DNA from: an uncultured Oscillospiraceae bacterium
GTDB lineage: Bacteria; Bacillota; Clostridia; Oscillospirales; Oscillospiraceae
Length of the DNA stretch: 51,698 nt
Assembly (NCBI GenBank): GCA_934597585.1
Contig: CAKTSA010000010.1
Span: forward strand, 1 to 51,698
Direction: 5' to 3'
The first letter of the stretch is position 1. The number at the start of each line of letters is the position of its first letter. The translations under genes and the position numbers were made by a program. This document shows positions 27,860 to 38,376 of the stretch, one piece after another. The notes below the pieces were generated by a model. That model saw nothing but the letters and a program-made list of their open reading frames with translations. It was not told the origin of the DNA and searched no databases.

Positions 27860-27873
27860 AATTAATATCTCCT

Positions 27874-28218
27874 TTAATTGTATTTTTCAACACCAGTAGC
27901 AGAGAATAACATAATCATACAAATCTATTGATTATACCATAGTTCATTATAACTTCCCCTAGTAAAGCCCAATGAACGCATTTTCTCACTAATGGCTTGA
28001 GCATATGGGGCTAACACGCTTAAATCATTACCCCACAATTTAATGTAATAGGAAAGGTTGCTGTAACCTACTGTATCGCCAGTAATATAATCAGCGTTTT
28101 CACTTTCCTAATAAGTTATACAAGGGGTTTCAGTATCGCTATCACACATCAATTCATAATAAACAGGTAAGCCGATTTTTTCTAACTCTGCTATCAATGT
28201 TGGTTTATAGTCAATCAT
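27874..28218 (-). CDS. Tail terminator-like / minor tail protein (two TAG)
   Basis: 114 residues across TAG at 28108 and 27925, ending TAA. Starts MIDYKPTLIAELEKIGLPVY and contains ITGDTVGYSNLSYYIKLWG and WYN-Q-QICMIML. Size and position between the HK97 gp10-like protein and tail tube match a tail completion or terminator protein. The start overlaps the upstream stop as TAATG. Confidence 0.75.
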
Positions 28219-28640
28219 TACTTAACCCCTTTCTATACTGAATTTTCTATCTCCTTTTGGAATATAGAAACGATTTCTTTCTTTTTCTTCTTCAACGCCG
28301 ATTCAAGGAAAGGTTGCGGTTTCTGGCCTGTCGTAGTATACCATTTACCTTCATCGTCCTAATAACTCCACGGCGTTTTTCGTCCATTTCCTTCTTTAGA
28401 AAATAGACCTGTGCCGAACTCAACATAAGGCGCATACTCTAAGTTAGTCCCAACATAACCGTCATTGTTATCAATTTCGTGGGTTATGCTGTTTCTTAGT
28501 TGCCCCTTATCTACTGGACATTGTTCTTTTGCTTCATTCTCTACGACTAAGCAAGCCTTATTTAGAGCCTATTCAATATCCAGATTTTCAAGTTTCTTTA
28601 GTTTAGCATTTAACTTATCTAAATTAATTATTTCAGCCAC
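28218..28640 (-). CDS. HK97 gp10-family head-tail protein (three TAG)
   Basis: 140 residues across TAG at 28569, 28359 and 28233. It carries the family signature CPVDKGQLRNSI and, further on, YVEFGTGLFSK and TPWSY-Q-DDEGKWYTTTGQ followed by KPQPFLESAL, where a Q at the TAG fits the family well. Starts at GTG 28640 behind AAGGTG and ends at TAA. Confidence 0.9.
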
Positions 28641-28642
28641 TA

Positions 28643-28933
28643 TTACACCTTCTTCATCAATACTTGTGTATAGCGTCCAGAAGGAATAACATAAGAAATC
28701 TAATATCTTACACTATCAATCTCTATCTATTGGGTATCATCAATGGCGGTTTTGGTCAAGCCTATCAACTCAATATCATTATAACGTATGTCGCTCACAT
28801 TAGTTTGACTGTAAACCTTGACCGCCATATCAATTAAATCTTTCTTTTCGCCGTTCTTGCGCTTCTGTCCATATTTGTCAATTCCAGAAGTGAAAGAGAC
28901 AAGATAAACAGATTTCATTTCACGGTTAATCAT
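28643..28933 (-). CDS. Head closure / head-tail adaptor protein (two TAG)
   Basis: 96 residues across TAG at 28727 and 28700. Starts MINREMKSVYLVSFTSGIDK and ends with YVIPSGRYTQVLMKKV, a short beta-barrel-type protein as in gp16-like stopper proteins. The start overlaps the upstream stop as ATGA. Position between the gp6-like connector and the gp10-like protein supports the call; direct motifs are few. Confidence 0.7.
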
Positions 28934-29220
28934 ATCATTACCGCTTTTCTTTGCGCTCTCAGCAACCGCATTATATTATCAGGGTAGTCAGAGGAATAAG
29001 CGAAAGATACCCCACTATATCCCTCTGTGTCTACACCTTCCGTTCCAATGCGATTATAATTATATACAACCATTCTAACAATGGCAGTAAGCAGATTATC
29101 AATAGAATTTTGATGTGTGTAAGTTAATGCTTCTTCTGTAGCCTATTCAATTAACAGAGATAAAATATTGTCTTTACTATCATCGGTAATACCTAGTAGT
29201 GTCTTTACTTGTTCTAGCAT
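28930..29220 (-). CDS. gp6-like head-tail connector (one TAG)
   Basis: 96 residues across TAG at 29143. Starts MLEQVKTLLGITDDSKDNIL, the usual opening of phage gp6-like or DNA-packaging connector proteins, and continues LLIE-Q-ATEEALTYTH. All-helical N-terminal half. Follows the capsid gene by 28 bp. Confidence 0.85.
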
Positions 29221-29248
29221 ATTTTATCTCTCCTTGTGTTAGTTTAAA

Positions 29249-30049
29249 TTAGGAATTGCCAGACGCAGCGGCTTCACTAATCTTACAAATCTTAGTAGCG
29301 TCAGCAAGAGCGCAGATATAGTAAGCGGTCAGAACAACAGTATTTTTCTTTGCTTCAATATCACGGTCTTGTTCAACATCAACGTCTTTCTTCAAGAACA
29401 GTTTTACGGCTTCCTTAGTCATAACGAAAGCGCAATCAGTTAAAGCCTTAGTAGCAATAACGGGGATACCGCAAATAGTGCCAACCTATCCATTATAGAT
29501 TACCTCGCCCATCATAGCAGACTTATAATCAGCATCCTTGCGCAGACTTGCTTTCCAAGTATTAGGAATCAGGATAAAGATACCGCTTTCATCCTCAACA
29601 TTTAACTTGCTGATAGCGTCCACGATAGTATCATAAGAAATAGCCTTACCATTAGCGAAAGTTTCAGATAAGGTAGCCTTTTTTGCTTCGGTAATAAAGT
29701 CGGCGGTCATTTTATTAACCATAACCTGATTAGCGCCCTTTAACAGAGCATCAACAACATTACTATCTTTCATAAAGTCTTGGTCTAAATAATCAAAGAC
29801 CTGTTGGGCACGCTTCACAGTGTAGTCAGTGCCAGTATAAGAAACGGAACCACGGCTAGTGTTTTTAGCGCCATCGGTCAGAATTTCAACAGCACCGGTA
29901 TATGTATAGACGTTAATGGTCTTGGTCATTCCATCACTTTCACTCAGGTCATTGTCAATAGTCATTAGAGAACGAGCATTAACAGCGGTATTCAGTAAAT
30001 CTTTTACCTTTGCTTCAATAACTTTGTTAGCATAAACAGTATTAGCCAT
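29249..30049 (-). CDS. Major capsid protein (one TAG)
   Basis: 266 residues across TAG at 29486, ending AAASGNS and TAA. Starts MANTVYANKVIEAKVKDLLN. It contains VDYLDQD-like segment AQQVFDYLDQDFMKDSNVVD, then IFILIPNTWKASLRKDADY and GEVIYNG-Q-VGTICGIPVI, the conserved P-domain end of HK97-fold capsids of this group. It follows the scaffold gene, and GGAGGG precedes ATG. As the most abundant virion protein it contains only one TAG, which would still block all capsid production in a cell that stops at TAG. Confidence 0.9.
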
Positions 30050-30069
30050 AATAATATAGCCCTCCTTAA

Positions 30070-30639
30070 TTAGTTAAATAGTTTGTTAAATATATCAGGG
30101 TTATCATTTGCTAATTGATTCAGTTCAGCCACCGACATTTTTCTTGCTTTATCAATGGTCAATCCTTCATCTACTGGAAGGTTTTTCTTCGGTGTGGAAC
30201 TGCCCAAACGCTTTTCAACCTCTGCCTTTACACTGGCCTTAAATGCCTTGTCCAGAAGTGAAATGTTAGTATTCATAGTCTCAGCATCTTCCGCAACTAC
30301 AAAATCAACTAGGCTTAATGATAAACCTTTTTCAGCGAGAATTTTACTTGCTTCATTTTTGTTTTCAGCCAGAGCAAGCGCCTTTTCTTTCTCAATGATT
30401 GCCTTTTCACGCTGTTCTAGTTCATACTAAAACTTATCGGCTTCATTCATCTTTGCGAGTTTTTCGGCTTCTCTTACTCTTTCTTCGTTTTTCTTTGCTT
30501 GTTTCTTTAAAGCGCCGTCGATACGTCTGTCAACTTCTGCTTGTAACATTCTATCGACTTCTTCTTGTGTGTAGGTCTTTACACTTTCAGATTCAGTATT
30601 AGTATCTACTGCCCCTGTGTTTAATACTTCATTATCCAT
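30070..30639 (-). CDS. Scaffolding protein, DUF4355-like (one TAG)
   Basis: 189 residues across TAG at 30427. Highly charged coiled coil from about residue 25 to 110 (KKQAKKNEERVREAEKLAKM, REKAIIEKEKALALAENKNE) and a C-terminal basic capsid-binding tail. Typical scaffold located immediately before the capsid gene. ATG at 30639 was chosen over an upstream in-frame codon because GGTG lies at the right distance. Confidence 0.85.
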
Positions 30640-30738
30640 TTTAATCACCAGATTCTAGGCTTAATAACCTAGCCCCTTCTATAAAAATATTTAGTTAGTT
30701 CTTTAATGTCTGCTCCCTAAAAGACCTTCTAAGGATTA

Positions 30739-30781
30739 TAAAAAGTGAGACAGAGTAATTTTAAAACTCTGCCCCACTTTT
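30739..30781 (-). terminator. Terminator after the fibre gene
   Basis: On the minus strand AAAAGTGGGGCAGAG pairs with CTCTGTCTCACTTTTT, leaving a T tail. It separates the head-start plus fibre genes from scaffold and capsid, so scaffold and capsid may have their own promoter in 30640-30735. None is obvious. Confidence 0.7.
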
Positions 30782-30814
30782 CTTATTTTACAAAAATTTT
30801 TTTTTTAGCGCAAA

Positions 30815-32527
30815 TTACTTAATAACCACTCTAATAACGTTATCGCTTACACGCTCTATCACTCTCATAGTTCCAGAAGTAGAAGCGGTAGCAACACCAT
30901 TAACAGGTTTAGCATATCCATTAACTTGACAAGTGCCATCATCACGAACATATAATTTTCCCATCATACCTACTGCGTCCCATTCCTTACGATCGGCGCG
31001 TCTGGTATAACTTTGGTCTGGGTCATATTCTGGATTGACAACGGGGGTTTTAACTACTTCGTCCCAAGCGGGAATAGTCTCGCCGTTTCTATCTTCTGCT
31101 TCGTGGTGGACAACTACATCTTCATATTGGATTCTGCCGAAATCATCAGTTACCCAACGTTTCGCCCAATTCCATTCAGGGTTATCACCTAAGACCGTAG
31201 CAGTTCCAGACACAACACCAAGGATATAATCACCCTCATTAGCAAGGGTCAGTTTGTCACCGTCCAGAGTAACAATATAACCCACTCTATCTTGTGCTGT
31301 TGGGTTTCCATCTTTCCATTCAAAAAATTCAGCATAGTCAGCGCCAGCACTTGACATTGTTCCCGCTATGGCTAAGTTGCCTGTCATATCGACACTTAAA
31401 GCATTAGAGCGTTTACTATCACTTGTTCCATTACCTATAACAAATTCGCGTTGTAAGGGTTCATTGGCTGTTGCTAAATTAAACTAACCAAAATAATGGC
31501 CTATATGAGCGTCATTTATCAGATTATAACCTATCATAGAACAACTTTTAAAGTTGGCAGTGCTAGAAGCACCAATAAATAAATTATTTCGCCCAGCAAC
31601 CAAGCAATTATAAACGCCCCATCTAATTGTATTCTAATATCCAATACATAAAGAATCATTCATTTGACCGTCATTCTCGCTTCCAATAAAAGCGCTACTA
31701 CTAAGATTATAGTAATTAAGAAAGTGTCCATCACCAACTATTAAAATGGAACGCATTACATTATCATTTTTAGTAGATACAGTATTTTTATAACCAAGGC
31801 ATATTGTCCCCGGTGAATGAATGAAGTTATTCTTATCGCCAATCTTAAAATCATTTGTAATGGTAATCACTTTTTCAGCACTAGCATTTGATGAATTATT
31901 ATATACAAATGTATCATTATAAGAACTACCACCGCCACCAGTAGAGGAAATAACACCATCCGCAATAGTAATAGTTTCCCCATCTACTTTCACACCACCA
32001 AGAGTATCAGTAGAAGCAACAGGAAGGGTATAGGCTTCTGGTATAGTAGGTTTGTTAGTCAAGTCCTCATAAGAACCAGAAGAAGCAACAGTAGATAAGT
32101 CAGCGGTTTTAGCATACTCTCCTAAATCTGGTGCTTCTGGAATCGTGGGCTTGTTGGTTAGGTCATTGTAATCACCGCTAAATAGTTCAGGTTTGTTAGT
32201 CAGGTCATTATAACTCCCGCTAAATAACTCCGGCTTATTCGTCAAACTGTTATAGTCTCCGTTGAATGTGGGCTTGTCCTTCAGGTCGGTATAACTTCCA
32301 GAAGTGGCAACAGTAGCAAGGTCTTTTTTCTTTGGATACTCGCTCAAGTCTGCCCCTTCGATACCTTTCTTGATTTCCGCTATATCTTCCTCTGTGAAGT
32401 AATCAACGCCCTTAATAGGTGTATAACCGTCCTTACCTTTGTAGTAATCAACGCCTACACCCATAGTTCCCTTGATACTGTCCTTTTCGGTAATCGTGGC
32501 TTGTAATGCTGTATTTAACTCTCTCAT
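30815..32527 (-). CDS. Tail fibre with peptidase G2-type C-terminal autoprocessing domain (two TAG)
   Basis: 570 residues across TAG at 31634 and 31484. N-terminal DGYTPIKGVDYFTEEDI motif. Residues about 70-150 hold repeats of the form GDYNDLTNKPTIPE. A beta-helix-like central region has IGDKNNFIHSPGTICLGYKN. The C-terminal GADYAEFFEWKDGNP followed by DRVGYIVTLDGDKL is the intramolecular chaperone / G2 peptidase domain found on fibre proteins. Its ATG overlaps the preceding stop (ATGA). A fibre gene between head genes is unusual. Confidence 0.85.
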
Positions 32528-32856
32528 TTTGTTACCTCCACACCGATTTCAAAACAAGCATCAGGGATAATAGTATATATCTTACCTCCAAATGTTGTTA
32601 GTTGAATATCATAACGATACTATCCAGTAGCAAGGGACTTAGTATCATCAGGAACAAAAGCAATAACGCCATCTGTAGCGGTTTTGGTTAAGGCTACTGC
32701 GCTTGTGTCTGCGGTCTTGCGCACGGTAATAACTACTGTATCATCATCATAAATACCTCTTTCATTACCATCAGCATCATAAATATTAACCTGTAATTCT
32801 GCGTTATCGCCCTTTGTTAAAGTAATCTTATTTGTTTTCTTATCTATCTTAAACAT
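32524..32856 (-). CDS. Fibre-associated beta-sandwich protein (one TAG)
   Basis: 110 residues across TAG at 32620. Starts MFKIDKKTNKITLTKGDNAE and continues VNIYDADG and DDTVVITVRKT, resembling BppU/fibre N-terminal domains that attach receptor-binding proteins. Directly upstream of and translationally coupled to the fibre gene. It likely docks the fibre to the tail; inference. Confidence 0.7.
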
Positions 32857-32868
32857 TCTAAACCCTCC

Positions 32869-33657
32869 TTACTCTATTACTGCTAGAACTGTAGAACGGC
32901 AATTAGGATGGACAGGGGGATAGTTTTCACCAACTCTAGCGTCACGCAGATAGAAAATCTTTCCGTCCAACTCTCCGCACACATCACAAGTTCTTTCATC
33001 GTGGGCAGACAGGAACTTATAGCGCTTAACCCCTGCTTCAAGATACTTGTCTTTCGTGGCCTGATTCTACACATAACTTAATTCTGTTCTGGCTATGCGG
33101 TCGGCGTTATAATAACTGCTGTTCATCTACTGGCGCAACTCTGCTATCAAATCCCGCTTGCTTGCTCCACGGCTCACACAGTCAATCAAACCCTTTTCGA
33201 TAACCTCTTGTAGTTTGGTCTTGTTGTCCCATATGCGGTCACTCCAATGTTTACCATCAGAACACCACACAGCATCTAAACATTTCTTTGCTAAGTTCAT
33301 ATCATATCCAACAGACATAGAAAATGTATTGGCTACTAAGTCAGTTGTTGCCATATACATTTTCATCAATTCATCTTCTGTTATCTTGATTTCAGCATAA
33401 CCCAACTTTTTAAGGTTGCTGTTCAGAGTATTAATCAACTCATAATAACGATTGTATCTATATAAATCACTGACAAGTAAAGTTCCATTCTTGCTATCAA
33501 CTAATATATCATCATATAAATCTACTAGTTGCTCCTTTACCTTGCGCAAACAGTTTCTATACTCAACCGCCAACCGCTTTTCATAATCTCTAGTATGTTT
33601 GTCTAATAAATTTATCTGCTGTTCTGCTTGACGTTCAGCCCAATACTTTTCATTCAT
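32869..33657 (-). CDS. Minor head protein, SPP1 gp7 / MuF-like (two TAG)
   Basis: 262 residues across TAG at 33127 and 33067, ending LAVIE and TAA. N-terminal NEKYWAERQAEQQINLLDKH is the usual start of this family. The C-terminal MuF domain shows ARTELSYV-Q-NQATKDKY, AHDERTCDVCGELDGK and PPVHPNCRS. The TAG in the SYVQN motif falls where Q is expected. Start overlaps the portal stop (ATGA), the invariant portal-gp7 order. Confidence 0.9.
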
Positions 33658-34967
33658 TCTTCATCATCCTAACTATTAGAAGTAAAACCATACATTTCAA
33701 TATTGGCTTGCTTCTGCGCCTGTATCTTCTTAACTTCGTCCTGTGCGTTTGGAATGAAAGAAATCTGTGATAGTAAGGTTTCATCACTAACTAAACCTCT
33801 TAACTGATTTACCATCTGTGCGGTTTCAAGAGTGTTTTCAGGTAGGTTAGTAGTAAAGATAATGTTGATATCTCTCCAAAGAGCAGTATCACCGGTCAGA
33901 TTGATAATCTCACAAATTAACTCTATTCTCTTTTGGAGCGCCTTTGTCATATTAGCAATAATAGAAGAACTCACATTGTTAAAGCCGATTAGTTTATACT
34001 TCATAGCAATACCAGATTGAGCCATTAACTTTTCATCATTGAAGTCAGGGCAATTAGACATTTTGTGAATCTGGTCATTGATATTTGTAAGCATATTCTC
34101 AATCTGTGTGTCACTGATATTTTTAGTTAAGTAAGAAATTTCACAATCACTATCAACACAAAAAGCACGTTTCTACTTTGCTTCTACTAAATCATCAGCG
34201 TCAGCAACAACGCCCTTCATAATTAAGTAAGCATCAGCGAAAGTATCAAAATCGTCAATTTCAGAAGATAACAGATTATTGTAAGCGTCCTGTAATGTCA
34301 TAACACTATCAAAACAGGCTTTATTATCACGATTCAGATTAAAGACTGTGATAGGAACTTGATTATAAAAATGCGGGGTTTCTTCCAGTAGGTTAAAGGA
34401 AGAAAAGCCAAGGTTGCTACGATAGCGCTTAATAGAATCAGCACTATAGACCTCAACAATATAACTCTCGCTGTTCTTGTCTATGGTTTCCTCAATGTAA
34501 TATCTAATCACATATAGCAATTCTTCATCTAGGGTATTGCCGTAAATGGGTATGATTTCCCGTGGGTCAAGGCGCTTGAATCTCTGCTGTCCATCCCCAT
34601 CAATCCATAGAATTTCATAACCAACGCCAAAAATTAAAGCGTCCTTTAGTAATTCAGTATCTTCATTTTTTACATCGTTATAGTTCAATACATCAAAGAT
34701 ACCGTCTATAGATTTATCACTTGTGTAAGAGATAGGTAGACCGGTAATATAGCCTTGAAAAGTATTTGCGATGTTCTGACAATAATTAGTAACCACTTTA
34801 TTACAAGGTCTACCATCGTCTCTTGCTACCTTGCGCAAAATCTCTTGATTACCTTCATAGTAATTGAAATACTTCTGTAGTTTATGTTTATCCTTAAATT
34901 CAAACTAATTAATTACCTTACTGATATATTGTGTTGTAATAGAAGTATCTTTATCAATCAAATACAA
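33654..34967 (-). CDS. Portal protein, SPP1 gp6-like (three TAG)
   Basis: 437 residues across TAG at 34905, 34173 and 33669, ending DDEE and TGA. N-terminal NQFEFKDKHKLQKYFNYYEG (with Q at the TAG) is followed by CNKVVTNYCQNIANTFQGYI, GVGYEILWIDGDGQQRFKRL and LSSEIDDFDTFADAYLIMKG, all typical of this portal family. Start is TTG at 34967, eight bases after GGAGG; no ATG fits as well. Forms the dodecameric channel at the head vertex. Confidence 0.92.
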
Positions 34968-34984
34968 TTTATTAACCTCCTTTA

Positions 34985-36220
34985 TTATAAGCCCAATACG
35001 CCTTTATCTAACGTTTTTAGTTTACTCTTAGTGTAAATATCACTGTAAGCATACCTCATAGCGTCTATGGCGTGGCTGTATTCGTGAGTATAACAGTCCT
35101 CCTAGTAGTCACCCATCTTATCTTTTTTATATGAAAAGTTTTCTAATTCCCTTATCAGATTTTGACAAGAAGGAAGAACCACGATTTTATGATTCTGTAG
35201 GAAAGAAATACCAGCCTTTACGCTATCCTTACCCTTAATTGAAGGAACAACATTAAATCCAGCAGAACGAAAGTAAGAAATAGAGCGAGGTTCAGCGCAG
35301 TCCATATATATCTTCACCTTGCCCAAGTTCATTTTTCTAATTCCTTCGGCAACAGCATCTAACTACTAACCGCTCTTGTAGAACTCATTGAAAACATAGA
35401 TTGTGTGATTCTCTCTATTATATAAGGTATCAATGACTGTCGTGGGGTCAATAAATCCTAAGTCAGCGCCGGCTCTGTGTTCCAGTCCAGAAGCAGAAAG
35501 AGAAAGAGGGTCAAAATCTGCGGTTGTCCAGTTCGTGAACACTAGCCCATCTACATCAACGCCCCATAGCCCTTCTGTGTAGATTCTGGCCTTTGCGGGA
35601 TTGCGCTTCAGCATTTCTTCCAGCGTGGCTATATAGTCTGCGTTCAAAAATGGATTGTCTTTATATGTGGTCTTAGTCATTATGAAACTTTGCGGCGGGT
35701 TCACTTCACAGTAATCATATAACCAGTGTGATTGACTGATTGGGTTAAAAGCAAACAGGATTTGTTGATTAGGGGTAGTTCCACGCAAACGCAAATCAAT
35801 TTGTTCTACTATTGGTTTAGGAACTTCAAAAACTTCTTCAATAAATATCATTCCTATATTAGACAGAGATAACAACTTAGTTTCTTCATCAAGCCCTAAG
35901 AATATGACTTCACTACCGTTTGGAAATCTAATATTGAAGTCAGTTTCTCTAATCTTCACATATGGTAATAACTGCCACTTCTCTAATACTTCCTTGAACA
36001 GCGCAAAGCAAGTATTTCTAATCGTGGTTCCATATCTTCTACAAACCATAACACGGATTCTTTCCCTACAGCACCGCACAATGATTTTCTAAGTAATGAA
36101 ATAAGATTTTCCCGACCCAGCGCCGCCTAGATAAACTTCGTGTCTGTGTGAGTAGTCCAATAGCAAAGGGAATAAGGTAGGAGAGAACTAGGAGCGGTTA
36201 ATCTTCAAATTAATATCCAT
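34985..36220 (-). CDS. terL: Terminase large subunit (five TAG)
   Basis: 411 residues across TAG at 36188, 36089, 35366, 35363 and 35102, ending TAA. ATPase domain: Walker A YLGGAGSGKSYF about residue 32 and Walker B IGMIFIEEVFEV. Nuclease domain: GADLGFIDPT and the late HEYSHAIDAMRYA. Two TAGs are adjacent (FYKSG-Q-Q-LDAVAEG). The ORF lies one base after the terS stop behind GGAG. Cleaves and packages phage DNA. Confidence 0.93.
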
Positions 36221-36221
36221 T

Positions 36222-36605
36222 TCATTCTCCAATTTCAATATTAATATTTGTGCTTACATCTGCCTGAATCTTCTATGACTATAAGCCTAATTGTTTTTGT
36301 AAGAGTTCCATTGCTTTCATTTTATCTTTTGCGCTTATTGTATCATCTTGAAATGCTATCTTTGCTAGTTCTGTTGCTATGTGTTCTGCGTTAATGCGGA
36401 GTTCCTTAAATTTCTCTTGCTCAAGTTGGTCTAAAAATTCGTGCGCTTCTGGCTTCTTTAAGATACGGCAGGAGATAGCATTAGCGGTATCATAAGAAAC
36501 ATCAGGGCAAGCACGCATATAAGCCCTTGTTGCGTTATAGTCCTTGATATACTCAACTAGAAACGCCTTTTGTTTGTTAGTTAATGTGCCTGGCTTCTAT
36601 GGCAT
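36222..36605 (-). CDS. terS: Terminase small subunit (three TAG, one at codon 3)
   Basis: 127 residues across TAG at 36597, 36279 and 36273. Begins MP-Q-KPGTLTNKQKAFLVEY, the common TerS opening, then a C-terminal helical region (HIATELAKIAFQDDTISAKD, MKAMELLQKQLGL-Q-S-Q-KI). Because the third codon is TAG, standard decoding would yield a dipeptide. GGAGGTG precedes the ATG at 36605. Recognises phage DNA for packaging. Confidence 0.92.
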
Positions 36606-36617
36606 ACGCTCACCTCC

Positions 36618-36785
36618 TTACTGCTTGTTTGGTATACAGATATGCTCTATGGTGTAAGAATCCAATAGAGAAAGTAAATTGTCAGTGGTAATATATTTGC
36701 TCAATCCATCATTATAAGTGTATTCAGGTTTAACACCATTTTCATACAAATAATCCTACATTCTGCTATTTCTAATATAAATCAT
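36618..36785 (-). CDS. Unknown 55-residue phage protein (one TAG)
   Basis: Starts MIYIRNSRM-Q-DYLYENGVK and ends IEHICIPNKQ, with TAG at 36756. The start overlaps the end of the preceding gene and the stop lies 12 bp before terS, so it is part of the packaging operon. No motif recognised. Confidence 0.6.
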
Positions 36786-36789
36786 AATA

Positions 36790-36960
36790 TCATTCCCCTT
36801 TATTCTCAATGATACTATTTTTTTCAATTAAAGACAAATACGCGCTTGTCATACAGTCAGACAAACCCAATTCCTACCAATATTTATAATCTGCTAGAAT
36901 CTCTTTACGCTTTACCCAATCACACAAGGTTTTTAGTTCATCTACACTATAGTTTTTCAT
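36790..36960 (-). CDS. Unknown 56-residue phage protein (one TAG)
   Basis: Starts MKNYSVDELKTLCDWVKRKE, then ADYKYW-Q-ELGLSDCM with TAG at 36874, and ends IENKGE and TGA. AAGGAG lies a normal distance from the ATG. Helical and charged; no known family. Confidence 0.6.
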
Positions 36961-37037
36961 AACGGTTAATTCTCCTTCATAATAATATAATTTTGTTTGC
37001 TGTTGGTCTTTAGTAGTTAGTCCAAAAGTAAGAAAGA

Positions 37038-37505
37038 TTAAAGGGAGTTTTTTAATTTTCCCTCATATAAGATACTGTCAAGGGTTATATACTTTGCCCG
37101 CTTGTTATAGGTATACTTTCTATAATCTTCTTCTTTTGGAATCTGGACATTAAGAAAGGGCAAGTATTTTCTAATATACTTACCCTCTGTAAAACCTATA
37201 TCATCTATCATTTGATTTCCAAAAGTAAAGGGACAATAGTATATTACATCAAAGTTAATACTATGTCCCATTCTCTGCGCTTGCGCCATTACTTTATATT
37301 TATTTGAACTATGATAATCTATATTCTATATCTCTGCTATGTGCTCTGATATTCTTTCTAATAAGTCCTATGATTTACCTATATACACTAAGATATCATC
37401 AATCTTTATTGTATATATTCCCGCTCCACGATATTTTTCTTTTATATCTGGATTTGTTTCTAATTCTAATTTTATTTCATCCTTTTGCTATTTTGAATAG
37501 GACAT
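37038..37505 (-). CDS. GIY-YIG nuclease-like protein (three TAG)
   Basis: 155 residues across TAG at 37488, 37368 and 37326. The core GAGIYTIKIDDILVYIGKS-Q-DLLERISEH fits the GIY-YIG fold: GIYTI for GIY and VYIG for YIG, followed by the Arg on the helix and a downstream His. The rest contains GHSINFDVIYYCPF. Could be a free-standing phage endonuclease or a DNA-packaging helper next to the terminase. AAAGGAG precedes ATG at 37505. First gene of the late operon. Confidence 0.8.
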
Positions 37506-37540
37506 ATTATCACTCCTTTGCTTTAGTGGTGGCAAAAATG

Positions 37541-37585
37541 ACACCAGAATTGATGTTGAAGTTATTATAACGTCAATTCTGGTGT
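37541..37585 (-). terminator. Perfect 13-bp inverted repeat upstream of the GIY-YIG gene
   Basis: ACACCAGAATTGA (37541-37553) and TCAATTCTGGTGT (37573-37585) with a 19-base loop. On the minus strand it is followed by CATTTTT, so it could terminate the transcript of the replication-like gene. Its position just ahead of the late operon also allows an operator role. Confidence 0.5.
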
Positions 37586-37611
37586 TGAGTTTTATATTAA
37601 AAATGTAAAGT

Positions 37612-37672
37612 GGAAATTTCACTCTATTACATTCGGAAATTTCACTCTATTACATTCGGAAATTTCACTCTA
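37612..37672. repeat. Three 23-bp tandem repeats (iteron-like)
   Basis: Repeats start at 37612, 37635 and 37658 with exact 23-bp spacing: GGAAATTTCACTCTATTACA plus TTC; the third is complete for 15 bases. Two-turn spacing and location 70 bp from the replication-like gene suggest iterons of a replication origin. Equally possible are activator sites, since TATAAA follows on the minus strand toward the late operon. Confidence 0.65.
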
Positions 37673-37740
37673 AATATCTTATTAGTATCTTAGATTAGTT
37701 TTAACTTATTAGGTTGTGCGCTTACGCTTACAACGGTTGG

Positions 37741-38376
37741 TTATTCCACGGGTTTTAAATCATTCAATCCAGAAGCAACAAATAAAAGACGCTTCTTAGG
37801 AACAGGTTTATTATTGATAGTCTCAGTATAACTAACCCATTTAATAACACCTTCACGCATAAAACTATCAAGTATAAACTAAATCATTGTATTAGCGTTA
37901 TTATCATAATTATCAGCATATCCAATAGCATTAAGAAGTTCTTTGTTAGTAAAACTATAAAACTCATTAGTCTTTGCTTTCCAATCATACTTATTTTTCA
38001 AATATAAATATACCTTAATACTGTTTGAGTTTCTAGTAGAAATAAGATAATATAGCATTTCATCATAAATAATCTAATATCTACCTATAGTCTCTTGAGG
38101 GATAATATAACATAATTTATTAGTTCCATTTAATTTTATCTATCCCTATTTGAGTAATTCCGCATTTAATAACTTCTCTATCCTATTGGAAACTGTTCTA
38201 GGTGTTTTATTAATTATTTTTGCGATATTCTTCTTTTCACTACTCACCTTATCTACTGGAATATAAAGTGTCTTTAATTCTGGCGCATAAGTTGCCATAT
38301 GCTGAATATAGCCATAAACCATATCATCAATAGACAGGTTCATAAAATCATTCTCTAAACTAAATTTTCTAGTCAT
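37741..38376 (-). CDS. Replication initiator-like winged-helix protein (four TAG)
   Basis: 211 residues across TAG at 38146, 38140, 38074 and 37879, ending LKPVE and TAA. A DNA-binding helix-turn-helix is seen at about 50-75 (IAKIINKTPRTVSNRIEKLL) and a second helical unit at about 125-165 (KNKYDWKAKTNEFYSFTNKE, LLNAIGYAD). Two winged-helix-like domains and nearby iteron-like repeats recall plasmid or phage replication initiators. The assignment rests on layout, not on a recognised family. ATG at 38376 overlaps the previous stop (TAATG) and has AAGGAG. Confidence 0.6.

Noticed and set aside
37612..37672. CRISPR array
   Set aside because: The repeats are directly adjacent with no spacers and there are no cas genes.
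19921..38376. Massive gene decay (many broken phage genes) as the explanation for the fragmented frames
   Set aside because: Random decay would give TAA, TGA, TAG and frameshifts. Here only TAG occurs inside genes, frames never shift except at the chaperone slippery site, and key motifs are intact.
19921..38376. TAG read as pyrrolysine
   Set aside because: TAG is spread over nearly all late genes at ordinary Q-like positions, and no pyl genes or methylamine genes are seen in the window.
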